Assembly (NCBI GenBank): GCA_965651905.1
Contig: CBFGUG010000015.1
Span: 53,703 to 117,702, forward strand
Direction of reading: 5' to 3'
Origin: SZUA-265 sp965651905
Lineage (GTDB): Bacteria; Myxococcota_A; Polyangia; Polyangiales; Polyangiaceae
DNA length: 64,000 nucleotides
The notes beneath the pieces are model-generated. The model had not been told where the DNA came from. It worked only from the letters and a program-made list of their open reading frames with translations, and did no database searches. Positions 7,646 to 16,955 of the stretch are shown in pieces. Positions within the stretch are counted from its first letter, which is position 1; every line of letters starts with the position of its first letter. Both the position numbers and the translations under genes were made by a program.

Positions 7646-9004
7646 ATGACACCGAGCAAGCCGAGTGAACTCGAAACCCCAACCCGCGCACGTCGGGCGA
7701 TCGCATGGGGTTCGCGCTGGGCACTGCTCGTGTCGACGGCTCTCTCTGGGTGTCAGCTGCTTGGCGACGACAAGCCCGAACCCACCAAACCGATCGACGC
7801 AGTTGGCGAGGAAGGGGCGAATCCTGCCGTTGTTCCAGCGCCGCTACCCGACAACGCATTGGGCAACCCAGCGACCAAGACACGCAACAAGAGCGCCAGC
7901 GCGACGGCCACGGCGACGCCGCTGCGTATGCTGACGCCCGAGCCCTTTGCACCACAACAACCCGTCGCGTCGCGCAGCGGCGACAAGTCTGCGCTCGGGG
8001 AGTCGTTGCTCGAGTTGGAGGCGGAGTTTCGCTGGCCTGGGCACACACCAACGATCAAGGTGCCGGGACTCGACAAGGATGCGCGAGAGGCACTGCAACG
8101 GCGTCTGGGTCGAGCCGTGCGCATCGAGTTGCATTCCGATGGCACCATGGACATGCGTCTCCTTGGCGGCGTGTTTCCCGTCGCGCAAGGCAGTCACTTG
8201 CAGGGACGCTTGGACCGATTCGGTCAGCTGCTGATTTGGCCGGATCTGTCGACGTACCGCGTGTTGCCTCAGGGTAGCCTGCCCGCGCTGTTGCGCGAAG
8301 GACGCGTCGACGTCGTGCCTCTGGTGTTTGGCGACGTGGAGCCAACACCAGCCAAGCCGATCGCGCGACGCTTCGGGTTTCAAGCGTTCGAGACAGTGCT
8401 CAAGGCGAACCGCGGGTCGTTAGTGGTCGAGATGGTGGAGAGTAACGAGTTCGAGCACGCGGGGATCCCGTTGTGCCGCGCGCTACTCGAGCTGCTCTCG
8501 ATTGCGCCACACCCCGAGGTCTGCTCGGACGACCGAGTGATCGTCCGCGCGACGTACCAACTGCCGGGCAGCGAGCTGCAGTTCGAGGTGCATTCCCTCA
8601 AGAACAAGTCCGATTCCTCGCCGCGTGCGCTGACGTTGCCCCCAAAAGGTGCGAGGTTCGTGGCTCGCGGGCTCCCAACGCCGCGCGTATTGCTTGGCGA
8701 AGGTGAACTCGAAACGTTGCGCAATACGGACGATTTGGGAGCACTGGAGCTGACGAACGCGTCGGATCTCGGCGGCTGGCTGTTGCTCGATGGAAACCCG
8801 GTGGCGTTCGTCGCCCCGCGCACGCGTCGCACTTTCGGCAAGCTTCCGCACGGCGACTATCACTTGGAGCTGCGCGACTTTTTCGGCGCGCAGCTGCTGC
8901 CGCCTGGCCCGATCAAGGTCGAGCAGTTGACGCGCGTCGGAGAGCCCCAAGAAGTGGACGCAGGCGCCGCCGCGCCTGATCAGTCACCGAACTCGGAGAG
9001 GTAG
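7646..9004 (+). CDS. Hypothetical lipoprotein
   Basis: The product has 452 residues. An arginine-containing N-region and hydrophobic stretch (WALLVSTALSGC) end in a lipobox with the acceptor cysteine, so it should be lipidated. A Pro/Ala/Thr-rich linker follows, then a mixed alpha/beta body with MDMRLLGGVFPV and a C-terminal module (LLLDGNPVAFVAPRTRRTFGKLPHGDYHLELRD) that looks like a PEGA-type beta-sandwich. I do not recognise the central part. It starts 22 nt after rimI and may share its transcript. Its last 25 bases overlap the end of the convergent gene 8980-9627. Confidence 0.7.
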   Translation: MTPSKPSELETPTRARRAIAWGSRWALLVSTALSGCQLLGDDKPEPTKPIDAVGEEGANPAVVPAPLPDNALGNPATKTRNKSASATATATPLRMLTPEPFAPQQPVASRSGDKSALGESLLELEAEFRWPGHTPTIKVPGLDKDAREALQRRLGRAVRIELHSDGTMDMRLLGGVFPVAQGSHLQGRLDRFGQLLIWPDLSTYRVLPQGSLPALLREGRVDVVPLVFGDVEPTPAKPIARRFGFQAFETVLKANRGSLVVEMVESNEFEHAGIPLCRALLELLSIAPHPEVCSDDRVIVRATYQLPGSELQFEVHSLKNKSDSSPRALTLPPKGARFVARGLPTPRVLLGEGELETLRNTDDLGALELTNASDLGGWLLLDGNPVAFVAPRTRRTFGKLPHGDYHLELRDFFGAQLLPPGPIKVEQLTRVGEPQEVDAGAAAPDQSPNSER

Positions 9005-9627
9005 TCGTCGAGCTCGAAGCTGACGTCGGTGAGGCCCGCGTCCACCATCTGCGAGCGGAGGGCTTCTACGGCAACCTGGATGCCGTCGAAACGTGTCGCG
9101 AACGTGAAGAAGTCGCGCTCGCTCACTTCGGGCAGCGCCTCCAAACGACGCGAGACCAATTCGCGTTCGTCGCGTGGTAGGCGCAACTCCGACGACGGCC
9201 CCGAGTGGGTCGTCGAACCCTTGAGCACGTCGTACCCCACGCCAATTGGATTGAGCGCCAGAAACACGGGTTGCATCCACAACATCCAGCGGTGAACATC
9301 CGTTTCCTGAGCGCGCCAGAATCCGCCAAACTCCAGTGCGAGCACCTGCCCGAAGTACGCGCCCGCGGCTTGCGCGATCAGGGGCTCGGCTTCGGGGCGT
9401 TCTTTGATCTGTTCGCGCGCGGCAAGCATGTAGTGGTCGAGCAATGGCAGAGTTTCGTGACTCAAGTCCAAGTCCACGCCCGTTGTCGCGCGCACGAAGC
9501 GCGCGCAGCTGGTAACCAGCTCCGTGATGTGAGGTGGGACGACTGGGGCAATGTCAGGAGATGTCACCGTAAATGAGCCTATTCCGAAAGTAGGGAGTGG
9601 GGAACCTGGATCACGCGTCTGGGGCAT
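8980..9627 (-). CDS. Conserved-looking protein of unknown function
   Basis: The product has about 215 residues if it starts at the ATG at 9627. The frame extends to 9690, but that would overlap the divergent phosphoesterase start. It is mostly helical and acidic, without signal peptide or membrane segment. Tryptophan-rich FGGFWRAQETDVHRWMLWMQPVFLALNPIGVGYD stands out, but I know no family for it. Codon-like composition and the tight fit between neighbours support a real gene. The 3' end overlaps the lipoprotein stop by 25 bases, so transcription of the two would collide. Confidence 0.6.
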   Translation of the reverse strand: MPQTRDPGSPLPTFGIGSFTVTSPDIAPVVPPHITELVTSCARFVRATTGVDLDLSHETLPLLDHYMLAAREQIKERPEAEPLIAQAAGAYFGQVLALEFGGFWRAQETDVHRWMLWMQPVFLALNPIGVGYDVLKGSTTHSGPSSELRLPRDERELVSRRLEALPEVSERDFFTFATRFDGIQVAVEALRSQMVDAGLTDVSFELDDYLSEFGD

Positions 9628-9664
9628 CCTATCCTGAAACTCACCTTCGACCGTCAGAACCAGC

Positions 9665-10402
9665 ATGCGCCTAGGTATTCTCAGCGACATTCACGCCAAC
9701 TATCAGGCACTGAGCGCCGCGCTCGAAGTCCTGCGTCGCGAACGCTGTGACGAACTGTATTGTTTGGGGGACGTCGTTGGCTACGGCGGCTCGCCGAACG
9801 AGTGTGTCGACGTGGTTCGCGGTGTCGCCAAGGCCACGGTGGTGGGTAACCACGACGCGGCGGCGGCAGGCCGCATGGATTACTCGTACTACTACGACGC
9901 CGCGAAAAACGCCCTGGACGCCCACGCAGAACAGCTCACCGAAGCCAACATGCAGTGGCTGCAAGCGCTGCCGTATACCCATTTGCTGACTGAGTACGGT
10001 GTTCAGTTGTGTCACGGATCTCCCATTCGTTTGGAAGAGTTCGAGTACGTGTTCCTACCCGAGCAAGCACGTGAGTGCCTGCCGATGTTCGACGAGCTGC
10101 TTCAACTGACGTTGGTCGGCCATTCCCACTTGTGCCGAGTGTTTGCGCTCACGCCGGACGACGTCGAGGAGTTGCCCGTCGAGGACTTTCAGCTGCGCGA
10201 CGACCGCAAGTACATCGTCAGCGTGGGTTCGGTCGGGCAACCCCGTGACAGTGACAATCGCTGCAGCGTCACCGTGTTCGATACCGAGGCGAGGCGCTTC
10301 GAGTTCAAGCGAGTGCCCTACGACGTCGAGTCGGCCGCCGACCGGGTTTTCGAAAGTGAACTCGCCGCAAACTTCGGCAACCGACTGTTCATCGGGGCCT
10401 AA
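9665..10402 (+). CDS. Calcineurin-like metallophosphoesterase (YfcE/MJ0936-like)
   Basis: The product has 245 residues. Metal-binding blocks appear in the right order: D8-x-H10 in SDIHANY, GDVVG with D36, GNHD at 61-64, a later His in QLCHGSP, and GHSH. This is the single-domain calcineurin-like fold; family members hydrolyse phosphodiesters using two metal ions. Substrate cannot be inferred. It begins exactly at the conserved first strand (MRLGILSDIH), which fixes the start. It is divergent from 8980-9627 with only 37 bases between starts. Confidence 0.88.
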   Translation: MRLGILSDIHANYQALSAALEVLRRERCDELYCLGDVVGYGGSPNECVDVVRGVAKATVVGNHDAAAAGRMDYSYYYDAAKNALDAHAEQLTEANMQWLQALPYTHLLTEYGVQLCHGSPIRLEEFEYVFLPEQARECLPMFDELLQLTLVGHSHLCRVFALTPDDVEELPVEDFQLRDDRKYIVSVGSVGQPRDSDNRCSVTVFDTEARRFEFKRVPYDVESAADRVFESELAANFGNRLFIGA

Positions 10403-10652
10403 CCGCAGCAGGGGTGCTTGCAATACTGCACGGACGTATCGCATCGACCCAGTTCGAACCCCGCCACCGTCTGCGGAAGAATTTCGGGACGTCTGCGTAG
10501 TTTCAACAGAAGCCACGAGACACAGGGTTTGGGCGCCATGGGAACTTGCTCGATCGCCTGCAATCGGTGAGAAGCCGACCGCAATTGCTTTGGCTTCGCC
10601 CTGGCGTCGGCGCTAGCCCGCACTATTTCTTACTCTGCAGGCCAGCGCCGAA

Positions 10653-11732
10653 ATGACCGAACCAACGAATGCCCCCGAGCGTCAACCCACCCGATGGTAC
10701 CAGCGGAAAACGGTCTGGGGCGTGGCTGGCCTGGCCGCATGTGGTGCCGCAACACTCGGAAGTTGTTGGATCTGCCCAGGAAAACTCCGAGCGCTCGCGC
10801 ATCAGCTCGGTCAGCAGCCCTCGGAGCTGCGCGTGCAGCGCATCTCGCTCACGGGCCCGTTGGCTGAGCCAGAGGCAGAGATCTCGGGGTTAGCCTGGCA
10901 CGGGGAAGAGCTCGTGCTGCTGCCGCAATTCCCGAAACGGGCAGGGGGCGGTCAGGCCAGAGTCTACAAACTGAGCCGCGACGCCATTCGCACGTACCTC
11001 GACTCGGACGACCCCGCCGCGTTGCAGCCTACGCCCGTGACCTGGAACGACCCGGTGAGTGGGTCGATTCCCGGGTTCGACGGCTTCGAAGCGATCGCCT
11101 TCAAGGGTGAACACGCGTTCGTTGCGGTCGAGAGTGATGGGGAGCCGGGAACGGTCGGCTACTTGTTGCGGGGCGACGTCGACACGGCGTTGAAGCAAGT
11201 GACGTTGAGCCACGAACACATGGCGCGACTTCCCGCGCAAGACCACGTGGGCAATCTTGCGTACGAAGCGCTCGCAGTCACCGACAACTCGATCTACGTG
11301 CTGTACGAAGTAAACGGCGCCACCAACGCGGCCGCGCGCGTGTTCGTCTTTGACCACGACTTGAACCCCAAGCCCACTTCGACGGTGAGCCACTTGGAGT
11401 ACCGCATCACGGACGCAACCTCGGTAGAGGGCAATCGGTTTTGGGTCACCAACGTCTTCTGGCCAGGCGCCAGTTGGAAACCCGGGCATTGCACGCTCGC
11501 CGAGCGGTTCGGTGTCGGCGCCACTCATCGTACGTCCCGCGCCGTGGAGCGTCTGGTCGAGCTAGAGATCACGCCTCGCGGCCTCGAGGCCGTCGACGCG
11601 GCGCCCATTCAGTTTCGCCTGGAAGCCAACCAGACGCGCAACTGGGAAGGACTCGCGCGCTTCGAGGGTGGTTTCATCATCGCCACAGATGAACACCCCG
11701 AGTCGGTACTGGCTTTCGTGCACGCCGATTGA
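10653..11732 (+). CDS. Membrane-anchored or exported protein, possible phytase-like beta-propeller
   Basis: The product has 359 residues. An N-terminal hydrophobic segment (WGVAGLAACGAATLGSCW) suggests an anchor or signal. The body has recurring beta-strand blocks typical of a propeller: ISGLAWHGEELVLLPQ, GFEAIAFKGEHAFVAVES, YEALAVTDNSIYVLYE, NWEGLARFEGGFIIATD. The E-(A/G)-(I/L)-A spacing resembles the esterase-like domain of phytase or SdiA-regulated proteins, which I offer as a fold suggestion only. It converges with the rhomboid gene over a 20-base gap filled by a hairpin. The 250-base spacer before it holds nothing I can name. Confidence 0.65.
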   Translation: MTEPTNAPERQPTRWYQRKTVWGVAGLAACGAATLGSCWICPGKLRALAHQLGQQPSELRVQRISLTGPLAEPEAEISGLAWHGEELVLLPQFPKRAGGGQARVYKLSRDAIRTYLDSDDPAALQPTPVTWNDPVSGSIPGFDGFEAIAFKGEHAFVAVESDGEPGTVGYLLRGDVDTALKQVTLSHEHMARLPAQDHVGNLAYEALAVTDNSIYVLYEVNGATNAAARVFVFDHDLNPKPTSTVSHLEYRITDATSVEGNRFWVTNVFWPGASWKPGHCTLAERFGVGATHRTSRAVERLVELEITPRGLEAVDAAPIQFRLEANQTRNWEGLARFEGGFIIATDEHPESVLAFVHAD

Positions 11733-11733
11733 C

Positions 11734-11751
11734 GGCAGGCGTGATCCTGCC
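11734..11751. terminator. Bidirectional hairpin between convergent genes
   Basis: GGCAGG at 11734-11739 and CCTGCC at 11746-11751 form a perfect 6-bp stem with a 6-nt loop. It exactly fills the 20-base gap between two convergent stops, as expected for a shared terminator, although T-tracts are missing. Confidence 0.45.
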
Positions 11752-11752
11752 C

Positions 11753-12508
11753 TCACATCCGCGGACGCCGAAACCGACGTGGCGCTGACCAACGGGCTCG
11801 TGACGCGCCCCTACGCAAAGGCCGCGCCCCGAGCAGCGGTCCAATGAGCGCGAGCCCCGCGATGAAACCACCCAGGTGCGCGAAGATCGCCACGCCGACC
11901 GTGGCACCGCCCAACGACTGGTACGCCATGAGCAGGTTCTGGAAGAAGAAGATGAAGGCGATCACCCAAGCTGGGACATGCACGAAGATCCCCATGAGCA
12001 ACCAAAGCAAAGGCACGGTGTTCAGCGCGAGGATGCGTGCTCGTGGAAACAGCATGATGTATCCGGCGACCACGCCTGCGATCGCACCAGATGCGCCGAC
12101 CATGGGGATCGAACTGTCCGAGTCAGTGATCACCTGCAGCGCGGCCGCTGCGACGCCCGTCAACAGATAGAAGAAAAGGTAGCGACGCCTGCCGAGTACG
12201 TCCTCTAGATTATCGCCGAATATGTGGAGGAACCACATGTTGGATGCTAGGTGCACGATGCCCCCGTGCATGAACATGCTGCTGAAAATCGTGAACCACT
12301 CCCCCGAAGGGTCGGCAACCAAGCGAGCAGGCACCAAGCCGTACCAAGCCGTGAGCCAATACTGGCCCGCACTTTCTCCCAGGCTGACCATGGCGAACAC
12401 CGAAACGTTCAGCGCGATGACCACGTACGTGAGCCAGGGTTGGCTGCGAGTCGGGTTGTCGTCGCGAATCGGGAAAAACATGGGTCGGCGGCGGCCAAAC
12501 GTGCTCAT
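11753..12508 (-). CDS. Rhomboid-family intramembrane serine protease
   Basis: The product has 251 residues with six or seven membrane helices. The catalytic dyad is present: S140 in GASGAIAG and H211 in HLGGFIAG. The oxyanion-side motif HGG....HLASNMWFLHIFG (H86, N90) is intact, so the enzyme should be active against membrane-embedded substrates. The N-terminus FPIRDDNP is typical of bacterial rhomboids, so ATG 12481 is a good alternative start to ATG 12508. The C-terminus is a short Arg-rich tail. It is divergent from the lipoprotein at 12695. Confidence 0.92.
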   Translation of the reverse strand: MSTFGRRRPMFFPIRDDNPTRSQPWLTYVVIALNVSVFAMVSLGESAGQYWLTAWYGLVPARLVADPSGEWFTIFSSMFMHGGIVHLASNMWFLHIFGDNLEDVLGRRRYLFFYLLTGVAAAALQVITDSDSSIPMVGASGAIAGVVAGYIMLFPRARILALNTVPLLWLLMGIFVHVPAWVIAFIFFFQNLLMAYQSLGGATVGVAIFAHLGGFIAGLALIGPLLGARPLRRGASRARWSAPRRFRRPRM

Positions 12509-12694
12509 AGGCCCCACACCGCGCTGACGCAAGGTGCCCACTTCCAAGGGGGCCCACACCCGTGGCAGGAGTTCCCGTAGCGCAGCTGCTCGGGGCCACG
12601 GCGCATTCGCACTCACCGTACTCGCCCTGGCTTGCTCCGACTTTCGCGACTGGCTGCTAGGCATCGAGCAAAGGCTCCACTATCCTGGCCCGAC

Positions 12695-13279
12695 ATGCCT
12701 TCGGATCGGACGCAGTGTTGTCGGGACCAACGCGGGCGACCCGCAGCCAGCTCCAGGCCGCGTCGCTGTCGACTCGGGAAGTGCGCCGCGACGTTCGGTC
12801 TACTGCTATCTCTGATCGCGTGCGCGAGCTCGGGCCTGCAGGGTCAAACCTTCCGCCAGGGCGACATTGCCTTCCGCGTAGGCGCCATGCCCGACCATTG
12901 GCGACTGTTGGAAGATCCTTCCTTGGAGGGTGATCTCGCGTCGTTCGCGTTTCGTAGCGACCAGACGCAAGTGACCGTAGGCGTCGCGGGTAGGTGCGGA
13001 CGTGACGCGGAGGACGTCCCGTTGCGTGCGCTCACCCAGCACCTGACGATCGGTTTCACAGAGCGCCAAATCACCCAACAACGTGAGTTGATGCTGGATG
13101 GTCGCGCCGCCCTGCGCACGGAGATGACGGCGCGCCTAGACGGCGTCCCGAAGGAGCTGGCGTTCGTCGTACTCAAGAAAGACGGCTGCGTTTACGATTT
13201 CTGGCGGATTTCCGACCGGGCTGGCCAAGACACGCGTGACTTCGATGCGTTCGTCGGCGGCTTCACCACGCTGGACTGA
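12695..13279 (+). CDS. Small hypothetical lipoprotein
   Basis: The product has 194 residues. A basic N-region precedes LLLSLIACAS, a lipobox ending in Cys, so lipidation is likely. The mature part (FRQGDIAFRVGAMPDHW, then a body of alternating strands and LAFVVLKKDGCVYDF) resembles the small lipoproteins common in myxobacteria, but I cannot assign a function. The ATG at 12695 leaves an unusually long polar stretch before the hydrophobic core; a later start is possible. Confidence 0.65.
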   Translation: MPSDRTQCCRDQRGRPAASSRPRRCRLGKCAATFGLLLSLIACASSGLQGQTFRQGDIAFRVGAMPDHWRLLEDPSLEGDLASFAFRSDQTQVTVGVAGRCGRDAEDVPLRALTQHLTIGFTERQITQQRELMLDGRAALRTEMTARLDGVPKELAFVVLKKDGCVYDFWRISDRAGQDTRDFDAFVGGFTTLD

Positions 13280-13462
13280 CGACCTCACGCGCGTGGAGGC
13301 GGGGAGCACGGGCGTTGGGCTGCTGCGGCCACTCGGCGTTTCGTGCTACACCCGGCCGATGATCAGGGAACGCAGGAGCGTGAGGCAGTCGGTCCCGAGC
13401 GTCCGATGTCATCCCACGGGCGCGACCATGACGTTGACGTTTCGGGGTGATGCGGAGCGCTG

Positions 13463-14308
13463 ATGGCAGGCGAATCAGCACCGACCACGCGACGGCCATC
13501 TGCGTTGCCGCCACCTCTCGAGATCGAACCACGCAACGTGATCGTCGAGAAGGTCAGCGACGGCCTCTTGCAGATGGGCGAAGTCAGTATGATGGTGGGG
13601 CGCGCGTTTCTGTGCCTCTTCAAGCGACCGTTCGAAGGCAAGGAGATCATCTTGCAGATCCAGAGCCTGGGCGTCGCGTCGACGGGCATCGTCGTGGTCA
13701 CCAGCGTGTTCATCGGCATGGTGATGTCGACGCAGTTTGCCTTCGGCCTGCAGAAGTTCGGGGGCATGGAATACACGGGGCGCGTCGTGGCGCTCAGTTT
13801 TGCGCGTGAACTCGCGCCCACACTCACGGCGGTGATCGTCGGCGGCCGCATCGGCGCGGGCATGACGGCTGAACTGGGTTCGATGGCCGTGACCGAACAA
13901 ATTGATGCCATTCGCGCGCTCGGCGCGGACCCCGTGAAGAAGCTCGTCGCGCCGCGGTTGGTGGCGTCCATTCTCGTGTTGCCGATCCTGGGGAGTTTCG
14001 CACTGGCGCTGGGTTTCTCGGGGGCGATGTTCATCACAGACCTGCAGTTCGGCATTCCCGCGCCCTTCTTCTTGAGCTCCGCCCTCGCGACGTTGAAGAT
14101 GATGGATTACATGGCTGGGCTGATCAAAACGCCATTCTTCGGCCTGATCATCGCCACGGTGGGTTGCTATTACGGGCTGAAGACCCGCGGCGGCACGGCG
14201 GGTGTCGGCAGCAACACGACCAAAACTGTCGTCGTCACGTCTATTTCGATTCTGATCGTCGACTTCTTTCTGACCAAGGCGGTCATCGTATTGTGGTCGT
14301 TTTTTTGA
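13463..14308 (+). CDS. mlaE: MlaE-family ABC transporter permease
   Basis: The product has 281 residues. MlaE proteins are inner-membrane permeases of the Mla / Tgd1 lipid transporters that move phospholipid between the inner and outer membranes. Family marks are GMVMSTQFAFGLQKFGG, the long GRIGAGMTAELGSMAVTEQIDAIRALGADP signature split across helices, and AxRLVASILVLPIL. About 45 polar residues precede the fold. The ATPase (mlaF) and the MCE-domain protein (mlaD), normally adjacent, are not here, so partners must be encoded elsewhere. Confidence 0.9.
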   Translation: MAGESAPTTRRPSALPPPLEIEPRNVIVEKVSDGLLQMGEVSMMVGRAFLCLFKRPFEGKEIILQIQSLGVASTGIVVVTSVFIGMVMSTQFAFGLQKFGGMEYTGRVVALSFARELAPTLTAVIVGGRIGAGMTAELGSMAVTEQIDAIRALGADPVKKLVAPRLVASILVLPILGSFALALGFSGAMFITDLQFGIPAPFFLSSALATLKMMDYMAGLIKTPFFGLIIATVGCYYGLKTRGGTAGVGSNTTKTVVVTSISILIVDFFLTKAVIVLWSFF

Positions 14309-14360
14309 TTGAGGCTCAGACCCCTCGCCCAGCTGCGCGAACCAACATGCCGTGCCACTC

Positions 14361-15071
14361 ATGACGAACGATGCGACGAGCGCGGTCAGCACTGGAGCAG
14401 TGGTCATCACTGGAGCCGGCCGTGGTATCGGGCGCGCGTGTGCGCTGGAGTTTGCGGCGCGCGGCCACGTCTGTGCGTTACTCGGGCGGCGTTCAGCCCA
14501 CATGACCGAGACACTGCGCGAGTGTCAGGCGGCGGCGCCGCAGTCGTTTTTCGTCGAGTGCGAGCTGACCGAGCCGCACACCATCGATGCGGCGGCTGCC
14601 GCCGTACTCGAACGATCCACGCCGCTCGCGTTGATCAACAACGCGGGCATCGTCGAGCGAGCCAGGGTCGAGCGCGTGAGCTTAGTCTCATTGCGGCGTC
14701 AACTCGACACCAACTTGCTGGGACCGATCTGGCTCACGCGTGCGCTGGTCGGCGCCATGCGCCAAGCGGGTCGCGGGCGTATCGTCAACATCGGAAGTAT
14801 CAGCGGCACGCTCGGGAGCGCGAACCAGACCGTCTACAATGCCAGCAAGTGGGCGCTCACGGGCTTCACCAAGTCGCTGGCGGAAGAGCTCTCAGGATCT
14901 GGCGTCATGACGCTGATCATTCAACCTGGGGGCGTTGCCACCGACATGATCGCGGGTAGCCCCTTCGAACCGACCCTCACCCCAGAACAGGTCGCGAAGA
15001 CCGTTGCGCACTTCGCGCTCGACGCACCGCTAGCCCACAACGGCGCTAGCATCGAGATGTTCGGGCCCTGA
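14361..15071 (+). CDS. Short-chain dehydrogenase/reductase
   Basis: The product has 236 residues, a classical SDR. The Rossmann glycine motif TGAGRGIG is at about 17-24, NNAG in the middle, and the catalytic Ser (NIGSISG) and Tyr-Lys (YNASK) are intact. Family members reduce or oxidise keto/hydroxy groups with NAD(P)H. The GRRSAH region after strand beta-2 hints at NADP preference. Substrate is unknown. A GTG 9 nt upstream is an alternative start. It lies on the opposite strand to the SRP RNA just downstream. Confidence 0.9.
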   Translation: MTNDATSAVSTGAVVITGAGRGIGRACALEFAARGHVCALLGRRSAHMTETLRECQAAAPQSFFVECELTEPHTIDAAAAAVLERSTPLALINNAGIVERARVERVSLVSLRRQLDTNLLGPIWLTRALVGAMRQAGRGRIVNIGSISGTLGSANQTVYNASKWALTGFTKSLAEELSGSGVMTLIIQPGGVATDMIAGSPFEPTLTPEQVAKTVAHFALDAPLAHNGASIEMFGP

Positions 15072-15116
15072 GCGCCCCCAATCGGCCTTGGCCCGACCGT
15101 CACACGGCACAAAATG

Positions 15117-15200
15117 GTAAGGGCCGCCGCACCCGCTTTCCTCTACCGTTGCTCCCTCCCGGGCCTGGCGGGTTTCAAGGCGCGCAGTCGGCGACCCACA
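15117..15200 (-). ncRNA. ffs: Signal recognition particle RNA (4.5S-type)
   Basis: On the minus strand, 15167-15150 reads CAGGCCCGGGAGGGAGCA, which differs from the E. coli 4.5S domain IV sequence at only three positions (CAGGTCCGGAAGGAAGCA). It carries the GNRA tetraloop GGGA and the symmetric-loop bases bound by Ffh. Flanking stems support it: ACCCGC (15173-15168) pairs with GCGGGT (15136-15131), and GGGTCGCCG (15197-15189) pairs with CGGCGGCCC (15129-15121), nine consecutive pairs including one wobble. TTACCATTTT follows the 3' side. Ends are approximate. It fills most of the gap between the SDR and carboxyltransferase genes. Confidence 0.9.
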
Positions 15201-15314
15201 AAGTCGACTGAGCTGGTACCGCAGCGACGGTAGCGACGCAAGCCCATTTCACCCTTCCACACGGCGCAAGACCAACCTGGCCCATTGCGCCTCGCGAGAC
15301 CCAGCCAACGAGTC

Positions 15315-16778
15315 TCACAAGGGAATGTTTCCGTGCTTGCGCGCAGGACGTTGCTGCCGCTTGTTGACCAGCAACGAAAGCCAGTTGCAGAGGCGCTGGC
15401 GCAGTTGACGTGGCTGGATCACCTCGTCGACGAAACCGAGCTCTGCGGCGTGCTTAGGGCTCAGAAAACGCTGCGTGTATTCGCTCGCGAACTTCGCGTG
15501 CAATGCCTGAGGGTCTTCCGCCTGCGCAAGTGTGCGGCGGTGGATGATGTTGACGGCACCATCGGCGCCCATCACCGCGACTTGGCCGGTTGGGAACGAC
15601 AGGTTGACGTCCGCCCCGATGTGCTTGCTGCTCATCACGTCGTAGGCGCCGCCATACGCCTTGCGCGTGATCACGGTGAGTTTCGGCACCGTGGCCTCGC
15701 AGTAGGCGTACAACAACTTCGCACCATGCAGAATGATGCCGTGGTGCTCTTGGGCTACCCCGGGTAGAAACCCAGGTACGTCCACCAGAGTAACGAGAGG
15801 AATGTTGAATGCATCACAGAAGCGAACGAAACGTGCGGCCTTGACGCTCGCGTCGATGTCCAACACGCCCGCCAGCACCGCAGGCTGGTTGGCGACGATA
15901 CCCACCGAGTGCCCGTCGAGGTGCGCAAACCCCACGACGATGTTCTGCGCGAAACGCGGCGCCACCTCGAGAAAATCCCCGTCGTCGACCATCGCTTCGA
16001 TGATGCGCTTGATGTCGTAGGCCTTGTTGCTCTCTTTGGGTACGACGTCCTCGATGGCATCGAGTGAGCGATCCGCGGGATCTTCGGTACGTCGTCGCGC
16101 GGGGCTCTCCATGTTGTTCTGTGGGAGAAAACCGACCAGCTTCCGCACCGAGGCGAGACAGCTGGCTTCGTCGGGCGACGCGAACTGGCAGACGCCCGAC
16201 TTTTCGGCGTGAACCGAAGCCCCACCCAGCGCTTCTTTCTCGACCCTCTCGTGGGTCACCGCAGCGATCACATCAGGGCCCGTGATGAACATGTGGGACT
16301 GCTCTTCGACCATGAAGATGAAGTCGGTGATGGCAGGCGAATACACCGCACCTCCTGCGCAGGGCCCCATCACTACGCTGATCTGCGGTACGACACCACT
16401 AGCCGCCGTGTTGCGGTAAAAGATGTCCGCGTAACCCCCGAGGGCAGCAACGCCCTCCTGAATGCGAGCGCCACCCGAGTCGTTGATACCGATGATGGGA
16501 GCGCCCACCCGCATCGCCAGGTCCATGACCTTGCAGATCTTGGAAGCGTGAGCCGCACCGAGGGAACCGCCCAATACGCCAAAGTCCTGGGAGAAGACGA
16601 ACACTGGTCTCGAGTGAACGCGACCCTGGCCGACGACGACGCCGTCACCTTCGACCTTGCGGTCCTGCATGCCGAAGTCGTGGCACTGGGTGGAGACGAG
16701 CTGATCTATCTCGATGAACGAACCAGGATCGAGCAGCTGTTCCAGACGTTTTCTGGCGGCGGACTGAGTCGGGGGCAT
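15315..16778 (-). CDS. pccB: Acyl-CoA carboxylase carboxyltransferase subunit (propionyl-CoA carboxylase beta type)
   Basis: The product has 487 residues. It transfers carboxyl from carboxybiotin to a short acyl-CoA (propionyl- or methylcrotonyl/acetyl-CoA). Two crotonase-like halves are visible: N-half FSQDFGVLGGSLGAAHASKI, SGGARIQEG and MGPCAGGAVYSPA; C-half LVDVPGFLPGVAQEHHGII and TRKAYGGAYDVMSSKHIGAD. The oxyanion-hole glycines (GGA; GGAY) are present. An in-frame stop at 16791-16793 rules out the ~25 extra N-terminal residues usual in the family, so the protein is slightly short at its start (ATG 16778). The biotin carboxylase and biotin carrier are not adjacent. Confidence 0.93.
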   Translation of the reverse strand: MPPTQSAARKRLEQLLDPGSFIEIDQLVSTQCHDFGMQDRKVEGDGVVVGQGRVHSRPVFVFSQDFGVLGGSLGAAHASKICKVMDLAMRVGAPIIGINDSGGARIQEGVAALGGYADIFYRNTAASGVVPQISVVMGPCAGGAVYSPAITDFIFMVEEQSHMFITGPDVIAAVTHERVEKEALGGASVHAEKSGVCQFASPDEASCLASVRKLVGFLPQNNMESPARRRTEDPADRSLDAIEDVVPKESNKAYDIKRIIEAMVDDGDFLEVAPRFAQNIVVGFAHLDGHSVGIVANQPAVLAGVLDIDASVKAARFVRFCDAFNIPLVTLVDVPGFLPGVAQEHHGIILHGAKLLYAYCEATVPKLTVITRKAYGGAYDVMSSKHIGADVNLSFPTGQVAVMGADGAVNIIHRRTLAQAEDPQALHAKFASEYTQRFLSPKHAAELGFVDEVIQPRQLRQRLCNWLSLLVNKRQQRPARKHGNIPL

Positions 16779-16955
16779 GCCTAGATTCTTTCACCGCCGA
16801 GCGAGCGGGACACAAGCGCCAATCGACGGCGAACGTCTTTGGGACCGAGCCAGCCCGGCAGCTGACGCTGCCTCAGCCGCCGAGTCGGCGGCCATCATCA
16901 CGGAACCAACGAGCCCGACGCCCAGCAAGCCGTTCGCCTGGAGGCGCCGCGAACG

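Noticed and set aside
10403..10652. Possible small RNA in the spacer after the phosphoesterase
   Set aside because: No strong hairpin pair, promoter or known RNA motif found on either strand.
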